Counted from the first letter of the stretch, positions 1-10,268 are shown. The stretch: DNA of 64,000 bases from Spirosoma rigui (GCF_002067135.1 NZ_CP020105.1:3596001-3660000), one strand, 5' to 3'. Notes: generated from the sequence alone by a model not told the origin. Made by a program: numbers and translations.

Positions 1-41
1 TTGACCGAACGTTGACCGTGAACTTAGATCATATAGCTCCT

Positions 42-644
42 ATGAATCCCGCATTAAGCCGCCCTGTCTCCATTTTTACTGAAGGCAGCCCCAATCCGAA
101 CTCGATGAAGTTCGTCGTTAATTTTGAGCTGGTTCCGGCCGGATTATCGTTCGACTACGCTGCACCCGGCGACGCCCTGCTCGATGGGAAAGCATCCCCG
201 CTGGTAGTAGCCCTGTTTGGATTCGACTTTGTCCGGCGGGTGTTCATCTCGGCTAATTTCGTAACTATTACGAAAGATGAAGAGACCGACTGGGACGATG
301 TTATGTTTGAACTGAAGCTGTTCCTGAAAGAATATTTTGGTGAAAAGAAGCCGGTCTTCGCGCAGCGTACTATGGATGCCAATACCACAAAAGTGGATAT
401 GGATTCCGAAACGGTTCAGAAAATTAAAGCCGTACTGGACCAGTACATTAAACCCGCCGTTGAGTCGGATGGGGGAGCTATTAGCTTCTACTCGTTCGAT
501 GAGCCAAGTGGTACTGTAAAGGTGCTGCTACAGGGATCGTGCAGCGGCTGTCCTTCGTCAACGCTGACGCTCAAAGCGGGTATCGAAAATCTGCTGACGC
601 GCCTGGTGCCCGAAGTAAAGCTGGTAGAGGCCGAGGGCGTATAG
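42..644 (+). CDS. NifU-family iron-sulfur scaffold/carrier protein
   Basis: A 200-residue protein in the Nfu arrangement: an N-terminal Nfu_N-type domain (about residues 8-95, with the SPNPNSMKF signature) and a C-terminal NifU-like domain (about 120-190). The C-terminal domain carries the CSGC motif, Cys167 and Cys170, which in this family bridges a 4Fe-4S cluster between two subunits. The family stores or transfers clusters to apo-proteins in the cytoplasm. The frame is open back to a TTG at 12, but the ATG at 42 is preferred because the conserved Nfu_N domain begins just after it. A strong terminator follows at 666-722, so transcription probably ends here. Upstream context is cut off by the window edge. 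Confidence 0.92.
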   Translation: MNPALSRPVSIFTEGSPNPNSMKFVVNFELVPAGLSFDYAAPGDALLDGKASPLVVALFGFDFVRRVFISANFVTITKDEETDWDDVMFELKLFLKEYFGEKKPVFAQRTMDANTTKVDMDSETVQKIKAVLDQYIKPAVESDGGAISFYSFDEPSGTVKVLLQGSCSGCPSSTLTLKAGIENLLTRLVPEVKLVEAEGV

Positions 645-665
645 TATTTTTTTTGCCTCCGGAGG

Positions 666-722
666 GCGGTGAGTAACGGGCTGATATCGAAGGATGTGCG
701 GCTGCGTACTCACCGCTTTTTT
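666..722 (+). terminator. Rho-independent terminator after the NifU-family gene
   Basis: Perfect 10-bp arms GCGGTGAGTA (666-675) and TACTCACCGC (707-716) are followed directly by six T (717-722). The 31-nt loop is long, but the GC-rich stem plus T tract is the classic form. It lies 22 nt after the stop codon. Confidence 0.8.
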
Positions 723-828
723 GTGTCCCGTCAAACCTTCCATTGGCTCAAAAAGAAACCGGTACGCTAACAGCAGCCAACAAATGCCGTTTACTTTGTA
801 GACGATATTGCACTCAACCTGCCATTCC

Positions 829-2265
829 ATGAAGAAATCACTGTTGCTGGGCGTACTCCTGGTATCGACCACAGCCAGTTTTTCCCAGAATTTACTGGGT
901 ATCTCCACCAGCCAGTACGGCGGTACAAACCGACTATACATCAACCCGGCTTTCGCGGCCGACTCCAAACAGGAACTCTACCTGAACGTGTTCACGGGCA
1001 ACGCACACGTCAATAATAACTACGTTCGCTACCAGGCTCCCTATTCACTCATGCGCCTGCTGACGGGAACGGTGCCCGATCAATACCGACGCGCCGACGG
1101 ATCAGTCGAGTTTTCGGCCGAGTATACTAAGGAAATGCTGGATGGTAAGCCCAAGAGCGGCACGTTGTGGGGCGAAGTGCGGGGTCCCGCCATTCTGATG
1201 CGCACGAGCCCCCGTAGTGCTATTGCCGTAACGTCACGGTTTCGGGCCGTTGGCCAGGTAACGGGCGCGTCGGAGTCAGTGCTGTCGGCCATACGGTCGG
1301 GATTGGGCGAGGGCGCACCACTGGGGGTACCGAGCGTGAACAATCAGATAAACGGGAATACAAACACCTATGCCGAACTGGGTTTCACCTACGGCGGTAC
1401 CCTGCTCGAGGGCGACGGCCGTAAACTTAGTCTGGGGGTAACGGCTAAAGTCCTCCTGGGCTATAACGCACAGCATTTCATTAACCGCGGTCTTGATTAC
1501 CAGATCGTCATTGATCCCAATAATCCGAACAGTGCCATTCTGGAAGTTAACCGGTTGAATGCAAACCTGGGTTATACGACCTTCCTGCAAAACCGCAACG
1601 TGGGCCTGCGTACGCTGTTGAGCACGGCCTCCCCCGGCCGTGGTGTCGGGATGGATTTCGGACTCAGCTACGTCAGCCAGTACGACGAAGACAGTCCCGC
1701 CCTCCAACTCGGGCTGGCCGTTACGGACATTGGCGGTTTGACCTACCGGGGCGATGAGTTCGATTACACCGGCATCGGGCAGGACCAGAATACGGTTCAG
1801 TTCACCAGCCAGGATTTCAACAACCTGGGCGGAAGCGTAGATATTGCCCGGCTCATCCAGAACAAACTCACAACGGGTCGTGCTCCTGACCGCAACAGTT
1901 TCCGGGCGGGTTTACCAACGTCGCTCAACCTGACGGCCGACTACCGGATGCCCGATGGCTTCGGGCTGAATGTAACCTTCCTGAAAGATGTCCGGGCCGT
2001 TGACGCTACGTCAATTCACCAGCCCACCCTGTTTGCGGTAACGCCCCGGTACGAAACCCGCTGGGTGAGTCTGGCGTTGCCTGTTGCTTACCTGAACCGG
2101 AGTCTGACCGCTGGCTTGTCGGCGCGGATTGGACCCGCCTGGCTGGGCAGCGATAACCTGCTGGGACTGATCGGAAACAGCGCCAACGGTATCCGTCCGC
2201 GTGGACTTGATATCTACGGCGGGGTGGCCTTCGGGTTTGGCGGTGGGCGGGGAGATCGCGAGTAA
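829..2265 (+). CDS. DUF5723-type outer-membrane protein
   Basis: A 478-residue exported protein. It opens with a signal peptide (MKKSLLLGVLLVSTTASFSQ) followed by LLGISTSQYGGTNRLYINPAFAA, the typical start of DUF5723 proteins of Bacteroidetes. The body alternates polar and aromatic residues and is Gly/Asn-rich, ending with FGFGGG, as expected for an outer-membrane beta-barrel. The start is the ATG at 829 rather than the in-frame TTG at 808, because the signal peptide begins there. Function is unknown; a membrane or secretion-associated barrel is inferred. It is probably transcribed apart from recG, which has its own promoter-like sequence. Confidence 0.8.
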   Translation: MKKSLLLGVLLVSTTASFSQNLLGISTSQYGGTNRLYINPAFAADSKQELYLNVFTGNAHVNNNYVRYQAPYSLMRLLTGTVPDQYRRADGSVEFSAEYTKEMLDGKPKSGTLWGEVRGPAILMRTSPRSAIAVTSRFRAVGQVTGASESVLSAIRSGLGEGAPLGVPSVNNQINGNTNTYAELGFTYGGTLLEGDGRKLSLGVTAKVLLGYNAQHFINRGLDYQIVIDPNNPNSAILEVNRLNANLGYTTFLQNRNVGLRTLLSTASPGRGVGMDFGLSYVSQYDEDSPALQLGLAVTDIGGLTYRGDEFDYTGIGQDQNTVQFTSQDFNNLGGSVDIARLIQNKLTTGRAPDRNSFRAGLPTSLNLTADYRMPDGFGLNVTFLKDVRAVDATSIHQPTLFAVTPRYETRWVSLALPVAYLNRSLTAGLSARIGPAWLGSDNLLGLIGNSANGIRPRGLDIYGGVAFGFGGGRGDRE

Positions 2266-2270
2266 ACGCC

Positions 2271-2298
2271 TTGTATTTGGCAGAAATGCGTAAATTTG
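2271..2298 (+). promoter_or_regulatory. Candidate Bacteroidetes promoter for recG
   Basis: TTG at 2271-2273, a 17-nt spacer and TAAATTTG at 2291-2298 match the Bacteroidetes consensus (TTTG near -33, TAnnTTTG near -7). Transcription would start near 2303, giving an mRNA leader of about 50 nt before the ATG at 2353. Confidence 0.45.
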
Positions 2299-2352
2299 AT
2301 CAAATCCCGCCCGCAAGGACTATGTCGTAAACCGGGGTTTGCCGGGTCTGCC

Positions 2353-4461
2353 ATGACCGAACGAACAACCTTTTTTAATACACCGCTCAGCTACCTCAAA
2401 GGGCTGGGTCCGCAACGGACCGAACTACTCAACAAAGAGTTGAACCTGTTCACCTACGGGGACCTGATCCAGTACTACCCCTTCCGGTACGACGACCGGA
2501 CACGCTACTATACCATTAGTGAACTCATGGACTCGATGCCGTCGGCGCAGATACGCGGTCGGCTGCGGGACTGGTACATGGAAGGGGAGGGCCCCAAAAA
2601 ACGGCTGGTCGCTACCTTCACCGATGGGACCGGCTCGATGAGTCTGGTTTGGTTTCAGGGAGTCACTTACATTGAGAAAACGCTACGGCGCGAAGGTGAG
2701 TACATCGCTTATGGCAAACCTCAGTCCTTTAACGGCCAGTTTAGCATTGTGCATCCCGAACTGGAAAACATGGCTACGGCCTCGGAAAACGAGCCGGGTT
2801 TCTTTCCCGTTTACAACCTGACCGAAAAACTTCGGAAACGCCACCTCGACAGTAAGGCCATCGGTAAGGCCATGCGGGGGTTGCTGGAACAGTCGTGGCC
2901 CCACATCCGCGAAACCTTGCCCGATTCGCTGGTGCAGCAGTACCGGCTCGTGGGCAAGCGCGAGGCTATGTGGAACATTCATCTGCCGCAAAATCAGGGC
3001 TGGCTCAAGCAGGCGCAGCGACGGCTGAAGTTTGAAGAGTTGTTTTACAACCAACTTCGGCTGATCAAGAACAAACTCATCCAGAAGGAAGAGTTTCCTG
3101 GTCAGGTGTTCCGGGATACGTCGCTGGTCAAGCATTTTTACAGCGACTGCCTGCCGTTTGAACTAACGGGCGCTCAGCAGAAAGTACTGAAAGAAATTTA
3201 CCAGGATTTCCTGACGGGTAAGCAGATGAACCGGCTGCTGCAGGGTGACGTGGGTAGTGGCAAGACCATCGTAGCGTTCATTGCCTGCCTGATGGCAATT
3301 GGCAACGGCGCCCAGGCCTGCCTGATGGCGCCCACCGAAATTCTGGCCGACCAGCACTACAACGGCCTCAAACCATTTGCCGATGCCCTCGGTCTGAACC
3401 TCGGTATCCTCACCGGATCGACCAATAAGAAGCGCCGGACCGTGTTGCACGAAGAGCTACAGTCGGGTAAGATGCATATTCTGGTGGGTACCCACGCACT
3501 GCTTGAAGATGTAGTGCAGTATAAAAACCTGGGCCTCTGTATCATCGACGAACAGCACCGTTTCGGCGTAGCCCAGCGGGCCAAGCTCTGGCGTAAAAAT
3601 GAGGTGGTGCCCCCGCATATCCTAGTTATGACGGCTACGCCTATTCCCCGCACGCTCGCCATGACACTCTACGGCAACCTGGACGTATCCGTCATCGACG
3701 AACTGCCAAAAGGGCGTAAACCCATTAAAACCGTTCACAAATACGACAAGCACCGCTCGGAAGTGTTTGGCTTCATGCGCCAGCAGATCGAGCTGGGGCG
3801 GCAGGTGTACGTGGTCTATCCGCTGATCGAGGAGTCGGAGAAGCTGGATTATAAAGACCTGATGGATGGTTTTGAGGGTATGCAACGGGCGTTCCCGCGA
3901 CCCAAATATGAAATCGGCATTCTGCACGGCAAGATGCTGCCCTACGAAAAGGACGACGAGATGAAGCGGTTTCTGAAAAACGAGACCCAGATTCTGGTGG
4001 CTACCACCGTCATTGAGGTGGGTGTAAACGTACCCAACGCCAGCGTAATGGTTATTGAAAGTGCCGAACGGTTTGGGCTCTCGCAGCTGCACCAGCTGCG
4101 GGGACGCGTGGGTCGGGGTGCCGACCAATCCTACTGCGTGATGATGACCGGCTACAAGCTTAGTTCTGACACCCGTACCCGACTCGAAACGATGGTACGT
4201 ACCAATAACGGCTTCGAAATTGCCGACGTTGACTTGCAACTGCGCGGCCCCGGCGACATTACCGGTACGCAGCAGAGTGGGGTGATGGACCTGATGATCG
4301 CCGATCTGGCCAAAGACGGCGCTATCCTGGCTGCAGCCCGCGAGTCGGCGCAGGCTATCCTGATGGAAGATCCCGAATTGCTCTTGCCGCAGCATGCGCC
4401 CATCCGGAACCACGTCGACAGCCTGAAACAAACTGAAAATAACTGGGGCCGAATCAGCTAG
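2353..4461 (+). CDS. recG: ATP-dependent DNA helicase RecG
   Basis: 702 residues, the normal RecG length. RecG remodels stalled replication forks and branch-migrates Holliday junctions in the cytoplasm. The N-terminal wedge/OB region covers about residues 1-270. The helicase core follows, with Walker A GDVGSGKT (Lys304), the DEQH box at 399-402 (IIDEQHRFGV), motif III TATPIPRT, and the RecG-specific C-terminal motifs QLRGRVGRG and LRGPGDITGTQQSG. The open frame extends to a TTG at 2296, but the ATG at 2353 matches the family's N terminus (FFNTPLSYLKGLGP). The neighbours are not functionally linked, and it is probably monocistronic. Confidence 0.97.
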   Translation: MTERTTFFNTPLSYLKGLGPQRTELLNKELNLFTYGDLIQYYPFRYDDRTRYYTISELMDSMPSAQIRGRLRDWYMEGEGPKKRLVATFTDGTGSMSLVWFQGVTYIEKTLRREGEYIAYGKPQSFNGQFSIVHPELENMATASENEPGFFPVYNLTEKLRKRHLDSKAIGKAMRGLLEQSWPHIRETLPDSLVQQYRLVGKREAMWNIHLPQNQGWLKQAQRRLKFEELFYNQLRLIKNKLIQKEEFPGQVFRDTSLVKHFYSDCLPFELTGAQQKVLKEIYQDFLTGKQMNRLLQGDVGSGKTIVAFIACLMAIGNGAQACLMAPTEILADQHYNGLKPFADALGLNLGILTGSTNKKRRTVLHEELQSGKMHILVGTHALLEDVVQYKNLGLCIIDEQHRFGVAQRAKLWRKNEVVPPHILVMTATPIPRTLAMTLYGNLDVSVIDELPKGRKPIKTVHKYDKHRSEVFGFMRQQIELGRQVYVVYPLIEESEKLDYKDLMDGFEGMQRAFPRPKYEIGILHGKMLPYEKDDEMKRFLKNETQILVATTVIEVGVNVPNASVMVIESAERFGLSQLHQLRGRVGRGADQSYCVMMTGYKLSSDTRTRLETMVRTNNGFEIADVDLQLRGPGDITGTQQSGVMDLMIADLAKDGAILAAARESAQAILMEDPELLLPQHAPIRNHVDSLKQTENNWGRIS

Positions 4462-4550
4462 GCCAGGCCGCCCGGATGCGAACGCTGCGGGTATCGACTA
4501 ACCGTGCTCCCGTAGCATTAGCCAGTTCCTCTTCTACCAGTCAATTGCCG

Positions 4551-4606
4551 CAGGGGCTACGTCCACCGGCAGGGTATATCAGCCTTGCCCGTGGGCGTAG
4601 CCCCTG
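4551..4606. repeat. Long imperfect inverted repeat (24-bp arms)
   Basis: Arms at 4551-4574 and 4583-4606 pair over 24 bp with only three mismatches around the 8-nt loop TATATCAG. The outer part is CAGGGGCTACG / CGTAGCCCCTG. It begins 89 nt after the recG stop. No T tract follows on either strand, so it is not a canonical intrinsic terminator. It may be a factor-assisted terminator, a REP-like element or a stable RNA stem. Confidence 0.7.
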
Positions 4607-5166
4607 GTTGTGGTGGGCAGGGATCGGGCCTCAGGCATAACCCACGGGCCGGGTACATTGGCGTTCACTCCGCCGGCATCTTGATCGGACATTGGACTAA
4701 ATTTTCATATTGTAATTTTCCGGAAAAACAGTCGACCAGCCATCAGTGAAAAAACCGTTAAAACCCCTAATTGTGTCACAAAGACAGCATTAATTAATAA
4801 TTTATTTTAATATAATTTTTTGAGTAGTAATGTCAGTACGTAAATGAGTAATCCGTTCGCGTGTTGACTGGGAAGAATACAAAAGAATATCAACTAAGCG
4901 GTATAAAAACAACCTACCGAGCCTTGTCAACTGGTTGGGGGTAAGTAGTTTTTCTTAACCTATATCGGTAGGATGTCGGCTAATTTTAGAGCAAAAAAAA
5001 GTCTATTTGTTCAATTTTGCTCAGTCTGACTTCGCTGAGCATTTATACTTAATAGCACCGTTTGTTAATTAAAGGGTAATTAAAAAAGTATTGGTTTTGG
5101 GATAGTAGATCAACTCCATGTGGCGGCTTTATCTTATCGTTTATATAAATAATCTAAGATAGAGTT
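4607..5166. other. AT-rich upstream region of the first susC gene
   Basis: No gene is visible. The base composition changes from GC-rich to strongly AT-rich at about 4700, and the region holds many A and T tracts. An inverted pair CCTACCGA (4913-4920) / TCGGTAGG (4965-4972) encloses 44 nt and could form an mRNA leader stem. No exact TTTG / TAnnTTTG promoter pair was found, although such AT-rich leaders usually carry the promoter of susC genes. Confidence 0.5.
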
Positions 5167-8100
5167 ATGCAAACAAGGTTTACCCGGAAAGCTTCGAGCC
5201 AGATGTGGCCGGACGCTTCGACGCCTGGCTGGGTTCACAAAAGCCGCTTTTTTGCGTCATGGATCGTGCTGCTTTTTTGTACGGTGAGTGCCTACGCCCA
5301 ATCGAAAGTTTCGGGTCGTGTCGTTGACGACCAGCAACAGGGATTACCCGGTGTGAGCGTCGTCGTGAAAGGAACCACAACGGGATCGGTTACCGATGGG
5401 AATGGTAACTACTCACTCAGTGCCCCCGACAAGAATGGATCACTGGTCTTTTCTTACATTGGCTTCACCACACAAGAGGTGCCGATCAACAACCAGTCGA
5501 CGATCAACATCACACTGGCTACCGACATGAAATCGCTCAACGAGGTGGTGGTCGTGGGGTATGGTACGCAGCGGAAAGAAACCGTAACGGGCTCGGTTGT
5601 GGCCGTGAAAGGTACGGATCTGGTGAAGTCGCCAACGACCAACCTGTCCAACTCCCTCGCCGGTCGCCTGCCGGGTGTTACGGCGGTGAACCGTAGTGGT
5701 GAGCCAGGAGCCGACGGATCGACGATCCGGATTCGGGGTACAAACACGTTGGGTAATAACAGCGCTCTGGTAGTAGTAGACGGTATTCCTGACCGCGCCG
5801 GTGGTCTGGACCGGATCAACCCGGCCGATATCGAAACGATCTCGGTTCTGAAAGATGCGTCGGCGGCCATTTATGGTTCGCGGGCGGCCAACGGGGTTAT
5901 CCTCATTACAACCAAGCGGGGCAAAACGGGTAAACCCCAGTTGTCGTATACCTTCAACCAGGGCTTCGCGCAACCAACCGTTACGCCTAAACTGGCCAAC
6001 GCAGCACAGTATGCCACGATGCTCAACGACCTGAGCGTGTATGAACTGCCCGTTTCAGAATGGTCGGCAGCGACAAAAGGCTACCAGACGGCGGGTACCT
6101 ACACCCGTCCTGATGGTACCGTTCGGACAGCGCCTTATTCGCCGGCCGATATCACCAAGTACAACGATGGTTCGGATCCCTGGGGTCACCCCAACACCGA
6201 CTGGTATGCATCGACGCTGAAGCCCTGGTCGCCCCAGTCGCGCCACAACCTGCAGCTGACGGGTGGTACGGAAGATTTCAAATACCTGGCGTCGCTGGGT
6301 TACCAGAATCAGGATGCCTTTTACCGGAACTCGGCAACGGGCTACAAACAGTACGACATGCGGGTTAACCTCGACGCGAACATCAGCAAAAACCTTCACC
6401 TGACGATGGGGGTACTGGGTCGTGAAGAGTACCGCTTTTACCCAACCCGGGGTGCGGGCGCTATTTTCCGGATGCAGATGCGGGGTAAGCCCAACCAGCC
6501 AGCCTTCTGGCCTGATGGCCGGCCCGGTCCGGACATCGAAAACGGGGAGAACCCGGTTGTTATCACGACCAACGCAACGGGGTATGACCGCGACAAGCGC
6601 GATTACATCCAGACCAATGGTCAGCTGGATTTTAAAGTACCGGGTGTCGACGGGCTGAAGTTCTCGGCAACGGCAGCTATCGATAAACTGAACCAGAACG
6701 GCAAACGCTGGGAAACGCCCTGGACGCTGTATGAGCGGGGAACGGGTGTTGACGCCAACGGTGTGCCAAACCTGATTGCCAGCGTACGCGGTCCGGCCGA
6801 ACCTCGGCTGACGCTCAGTAATAATACGCAGCTGAACATCCTGTTAGGTGGTATCGCTACGTATGAACGCAAATTTGGTGACCACGGCTTCACGTTCCTG
6901 GCCGGTGTTAACCGCGAGACGATTTCGGGCGACAATTTCAATGCCTTCCGCCGGTACTTCATCTCGCCGTCTATCGACCAGCTGTTTGCCGGTGGTGACC
7001 TGAGCAAAGACAATGGCGGTGGTGCGTTTAACCGCGCTCGTTTGAACTACTTCGGTCGGATTGCCTATAACTACAAAGACAAGTACCTGCTCGAGTTCCT
7101 GGGCCGGTACGACGGTTCGGACATTTTCCCCAAAGAGACCCGCTACGGTTTCTTCCCCGGTGTAATGGGCGGCTGGGTGATTTCGGAAGAGAACTTCTGG
7201 AAAAATTCGGTACCCGTTGTCAACTACTTCAAGCTGCGCGCGTCGTGGGGACAGTTGGGTAATGACCAGATCTATTTACCTGGTACGAACCCGCCAGTAC
7301 TGGCTACGTATCAGTACCTGGCAACGTACGGCTTCAATACGTACATCATCAATGATGCCCAGCAGAAGACATTGTCCGAAAGCCGGATTCCAAACACGGG
7401 TATCACCTGGGAAGTGGCTAACAATGCCGACATCGGTCTGGAAGGTCAGCTGTTCAACGGTAAGATCAGCTTCGAGTTCGATTACTTCAACAACCTTCGT
7501 ACCTCGATCCTGTACCCACGGAACGCATCGGTTCCCCGCACAACGGGTCTGATCCTGCCGCCCGAAAACATCGGCCGGGTTCGGAACAGCGGTTTCGACG
7601 GACAGATCGGCTACAACGGTCAATCGGGTGCGCTGCGCTACAGCGTGAACATAAACGGAGGATACGCGCAGAACAAGATCCTGTTCTGGGATGAAGCGCC
7701 GGGTGCACCGGCCTGGCAGCGTACAACGGGCAAACCCATTAATGCCTACATTGCCTACCAGTATGATGGTGTATTCAAGGACCAGGCCGACATCGATGCC
7801 AACAAGCTCGACTACTCGGCTATCGTGAAAACGATACGTCCCGGCGACATGAAGTACAAGGATTATAACGGCGATGGTAAAATTACGCCCGACGATCAGG
7901 TACGGAACAACCGCACGAACCTGCCCCTGTTCCAGGGTGGTATAAACATGACGGCGTCGTACAAGAACTTCGACCTGACAATTCTCTTCCAGGGATCGGC
8001 CGGCGCGCAGCAGTACATCAGCCTGGGTGAGTCGGGCAACATCGGTAACTACCTGGCCGAGTTCTACACCGACCGCTGGACGGTAGACAACCCAAGCAGC

Positions 8101-8391
8101 GTACACCCCCGTATTGCCAACCGGAGCGACCAGTATTTCTCGGGTGGTAACACCTACTGGCTGCGTTCGGCTGACTACCTGCGGTTGAAAAACTTCGAAA
8201 TCGGCTACACGATTCCGGAAACATTCGGCAAAAAGATTGGTATCAGCAGCCTGCGCATCTACGCCAACGGTCTGAACCTGCTCAACGTCTTTAACAAACT
8301 GGGTTCGTTCGACCCCGAAGCGGATAACGCAACCGGTCAGTATTACCCACAGTCGCGCATCATAAACACTGGTTTATCGCTTCGCTTCTAA
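5167..8391 (+). CDS. SusC/RagA-family TonB-linked outer-membrane transporter (copy 1)
   Basis: 1074 residues. It forms the TonB-dependent barrel of a SusCD nutrient importer in the outer membrane. There is a long basic N region, then a signal peptide ending at about Ala44 (SAYAQ). A carboxypeptidase D-like regulatory domain spans about 47-130 (KVSGRVVDDQQQGLPGVSVV). The TonB plug has the SusC signatures YGTQRKETVTGSV and LKDASAAIYGSRAANGVI, and the protein ends in the barrel closing residues LSLRF. The susD gene starts 14 bp downstream, so the two are co-transcribed. It is closely related to the gene at 10790, showing a tandem duplication. The substrate cannot be read from sequence. Confidence 0.95.
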   Translation: MQTRFTRKASSQMWPDASTPGWVHKSRFFASWIVLLFCTVSAYAQSKVSGRVVDDQQQGLPGVSVVVKGTTTGSVTDGNGNYSLSAPDKNGSLVFSYIGFTTQEVPINNQSTINITLATDMKSLNEVVVVGYGTQRKETVTGSVVAVKGTDLVKSPTTNLSNSLAGRLPGVTAVNRSGEPGADGSTIRIRGTNTLGNNSALVVVDGIPDRAGGLDRINPADIETISVLKDASAAIYGSRAANGVILITTKRGKTGKPQLSYTFNQGFAQPTVTPKLANAAQYATMLNDLSVYELPVSEWSAATKGYQTAGTYTRPDGTVRTAPYSPADITKYNDGSDPWGHPNTDWYASTLKPWSPQSRHNLQLTGGTEDFKYLASLGYQNQDAFYRNSATGYKQYDMRVNLDANISKNLHLTMGVLGREEYRFYPTRGAGAIFRMQMRGKPNQPAFWPDGRPGPDIENGENPVVITTNATGYDRDKRDYIQTNGQLDFKVPGVDGLKFSATAAIDKLNQNGKRWETPWTLYERGTGVDANGVPNLIASVRGPAEPRLTLSNNTQLNILLGGIATYERKFGDHGFTFLAGVNRETISGDNFNAFRRYFISPSIDQLFAGGDLSKDNGGGAFNRARLNYFGRIAYNYKDKYLLEFLGRYDGSDIFPKETRYGFFPGVMGGWVISEENFWKNSVPVVNYFKLRASWGQLGNDQIYLPGTNPPVLATYQYLATYGFNTYIINDAQQKTLSESRIPNTGITWEVANNADIGLEGQLFNGKISFEFDYFNNLRTSILYPRNASVPRTTGLILPPENIGRVRNSGFDGQIGYNGQSGALRYSVNINGGYAQNKILFWDEAPGAPAWQRTTGKPINAYIAYQYDGVFKDQADIDANKLDYSAIVKTIRPGDMKYKDYNGDGKITPDDQVRNNRTNLPLFQGGINMTASYKNFDLTILFQGSAGAQQYISLGESGNIGNYLAEFYTDRWTVDNPSSVHPRIANRSDQYFSGGNTYWLRSADYLRLKNFEIGYTIPETFGKKIGISSLRIYANGLNLLNVFNKLGSFDPEADNATGQYYPQSRIINTGLSLRF

Positions 8392-8405
8392 TTTAGAAAG
8401 TCAAC

Positions 8406-10268
8406 ATGATACGGAAATTTAAAACCATAAGTTTAGCCCTTCTGATGGCATCGGTGGCCGTCACGGGTTGTAACGACGAGTTCGTAAACACCCTGCCGCT
8501 GGACCAGGTCGCTGGCTCAACGGTCTGGACGGATGCAGCGCTGGCCGAAGCCTTCGTGACCGGTATCTATGCCGGTTTGGGACAGGGCGGTTTCAACGAG
8601 CAGCAACTGTCGTCGCTGACCGACGAAACTATTTTCACGCACCCGGGCCGGGGCATCACAACCATTACCGAAGCGCGCTCGAACCCAGCCGATGCAGGCT
8701 GGATCAACGAGACGATCGACTGGAACAACATGTACCTCCGGATCCGGGCGGCCAACCTGGCTTTGTCTAACCTGGAAAAGCCTGGCTTCCCCAATACTAA
8801 TAATATTGTGGAGCGGCTGACGGGCGAGATCAAGTTCCTGCGGGCTTATTATTACCACCAGCTCGTTCGCTACTACGGTGGTGTACCCATCGTTGATAAG
8901 CCCTACAGTCTGGGTGAAGCCGATTATACCACGCCCCGTAACACGATGGCTGAGTGTATCGATTTCATCGTGAAGGATTGCGATGCAGCCGCTACCCTGC
9001 TCAAGGGCAAGTCAATGGCCGAAGGGCGGGCTAACGAAGCGTCGGCCCTGGCGTTGAAGTCGCGGATTCTGACCTATGCCGCCAGTGATCTCTACGATGC
9101 GGCTACGGCCAAGCAGAAGTCGAGTGCGCATGCCGCGTTTGCGAAACCTGAGTTGCTGGGCTACACCACGGGCAGCCGGGCCGAGCGGTGGCAGAAAGCG
9201 AAAGATGCGTCCAAAGCCGTACTTGATCTGACGGCCTACGGATCGCAGTTGAACCTGACGGCTCCCGCCACCCGTACGGCTGGTACCGAGAACTACATGA
9301 ACATTGCCCTGGGGCGGAACGGTGGGGAGAAAGACCTCATCTTCACCCGGTCGTTCATCAACAGCAAGCAGGAAGCAGGTGGTCAGCAAGGTCTGTTCAA
9401 CGGCCCCAACGGCTACCACAACTGGGCGGGTAACACCCCCGTTTCGCTGCTGGTCGACGATTATGAGTCGATGGATGGGACTAAGTTCAGCTGGTCTGAC
9501 CCGGCTAAGGCTGCTACGCCCTATGCCAACCGCGATCCCCGGTTGTATGCTTCGATTCTGTATGACGGTGCTCCCTGGAAACCGCGCACCGCCGATGTTG
9601 CCGGTAAAGATCCTGCCAACCAGATCCAAACAGGTCAGTATGAAGTAGTGAATGGATCGGGCGCGAAAGTTGCTATTGCCGGACTGGATACCCGTAAGAG
9701 TACCGTTGAGGACTGGAACGGTAGCTACACCGGTTATTACATGCGTAAGTTTATCGATCCCAACCCGGCTATCGTTGATCAGAACACGTATCAGGAAATT
9801 CCCTGGCCGTTTTTCCGCTACACCGAAGCGGTTTTCAACTACGCCGAAGCGTGTATAGAACTGGGTCAGGATGCCGAAGCACGCACCTGGCTGAACAAGA
9901 TTCGGTACCGGGCGGGTATGCCCGCGCTGACCGAAACCGGCGCAGCCCTGCGGGAACGGTACCGGAATGAAAAGCGGGTGGAGATGGTGTTTGAAGAACA
10001 GCGGTACCACGATGCCCGTCGCTGGATGATTGCTCCCGCTACGCTGGGCCGTAAAGCCAACACCATCAGCGTAACCGGTACGCTGAAACCAGGCAAAACG
10101 GTAACAACGTATAAGTACGACCCAACCAGCTACGATTACACCTACAAGGTTGTCGACATCGATCCAGGTAAAGAGAACCGGGCCTGGCTGGACAAGATGT
10201 ACTTCCTGCCCATTTCCCGCGACGAGATCAACCGGAATAACAAGCTGGTTCAGAATCCGGGATACTAA
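8406..10268 (+). CDS. SusD/RagB-family substrate-binding lipoprotein (copy 1)
   Basis: 620 residues; the surface lipoprotein lid of the SusCD complex, which binds substrate and closes over the SusC barrel. A lipoprotein signal peptide ends at Cys22 (VAVTGC). SusD features include the MYLRIRAANLAL and FLRAYYYHQLVRYYGGVPIV segments of the TPR-like N-terminal part and the C-terminal FEEQRYHDARRW and LPISRDEINRN segments. The ATG at 8406 follows susC by 14 bp. A clear terminator at 10326-10365 closes this two-gene unit. Its closest relative in the window is the protein at 14087-15937. Confidence 0.95.
   Translation: MIRKFKTISLALLMASVAVTGCNDEFVNTLPLDQVAGSTVWTDAALAEAFVTGIYAGLGQGGFNEQQLSSLTDETIFTHPGRGITTITEARSNPADAGWINETIDWNNMYLRIRAANLALSNLEKPGFPNTNNIVERLTGEIKFLRAYYYHQLVRYYGGVPIVDKPYSLGEADYTTPRNTMAECIDFIVKDCDAAATLLKGKSMAEGRANEASALALKSRILTYAASDLYDAATAKQKSSAHAAFAKPELLGYTTGSRAERWQKAKDASKAVLDLTAYGSQLNLTAPATRTAGTENYMNIALGRNGGEKDLIFTRSFINSKQEAGGQQGLFNGPNGYHNWAGNTPVSLLVDDYESMDGTKFSWSDPAKAATPYANRDPRLYASILYDGAPWKPRTADVAGKDPANQIQTGQYEVVNGSGAKVAIAGLDTRKSTVEDWNGSYTGYYMRKFIDPNPAIVDQNTYQEIPWPFFRYTEAVFNYAEACIELGQDAEARTWLNKIRYRAGMPALTETGAALRERYRNEKRVEMVFEEQRYHDARRWMIAPATLGRKANTISVTGTLKPGKTVTTYKYDPTSYDYTYKVVDIDPGKENRAWLDKMYFLPISRDEINRNNKLVQNPGY

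Noticed and set aside
9012-10010. 332-codon open frame on the minus strand
   Set aside because: It lies wholly inside the susD gene on the other strand; the product has no recognisable domain and the frame is explained by codon bias of the real gene.
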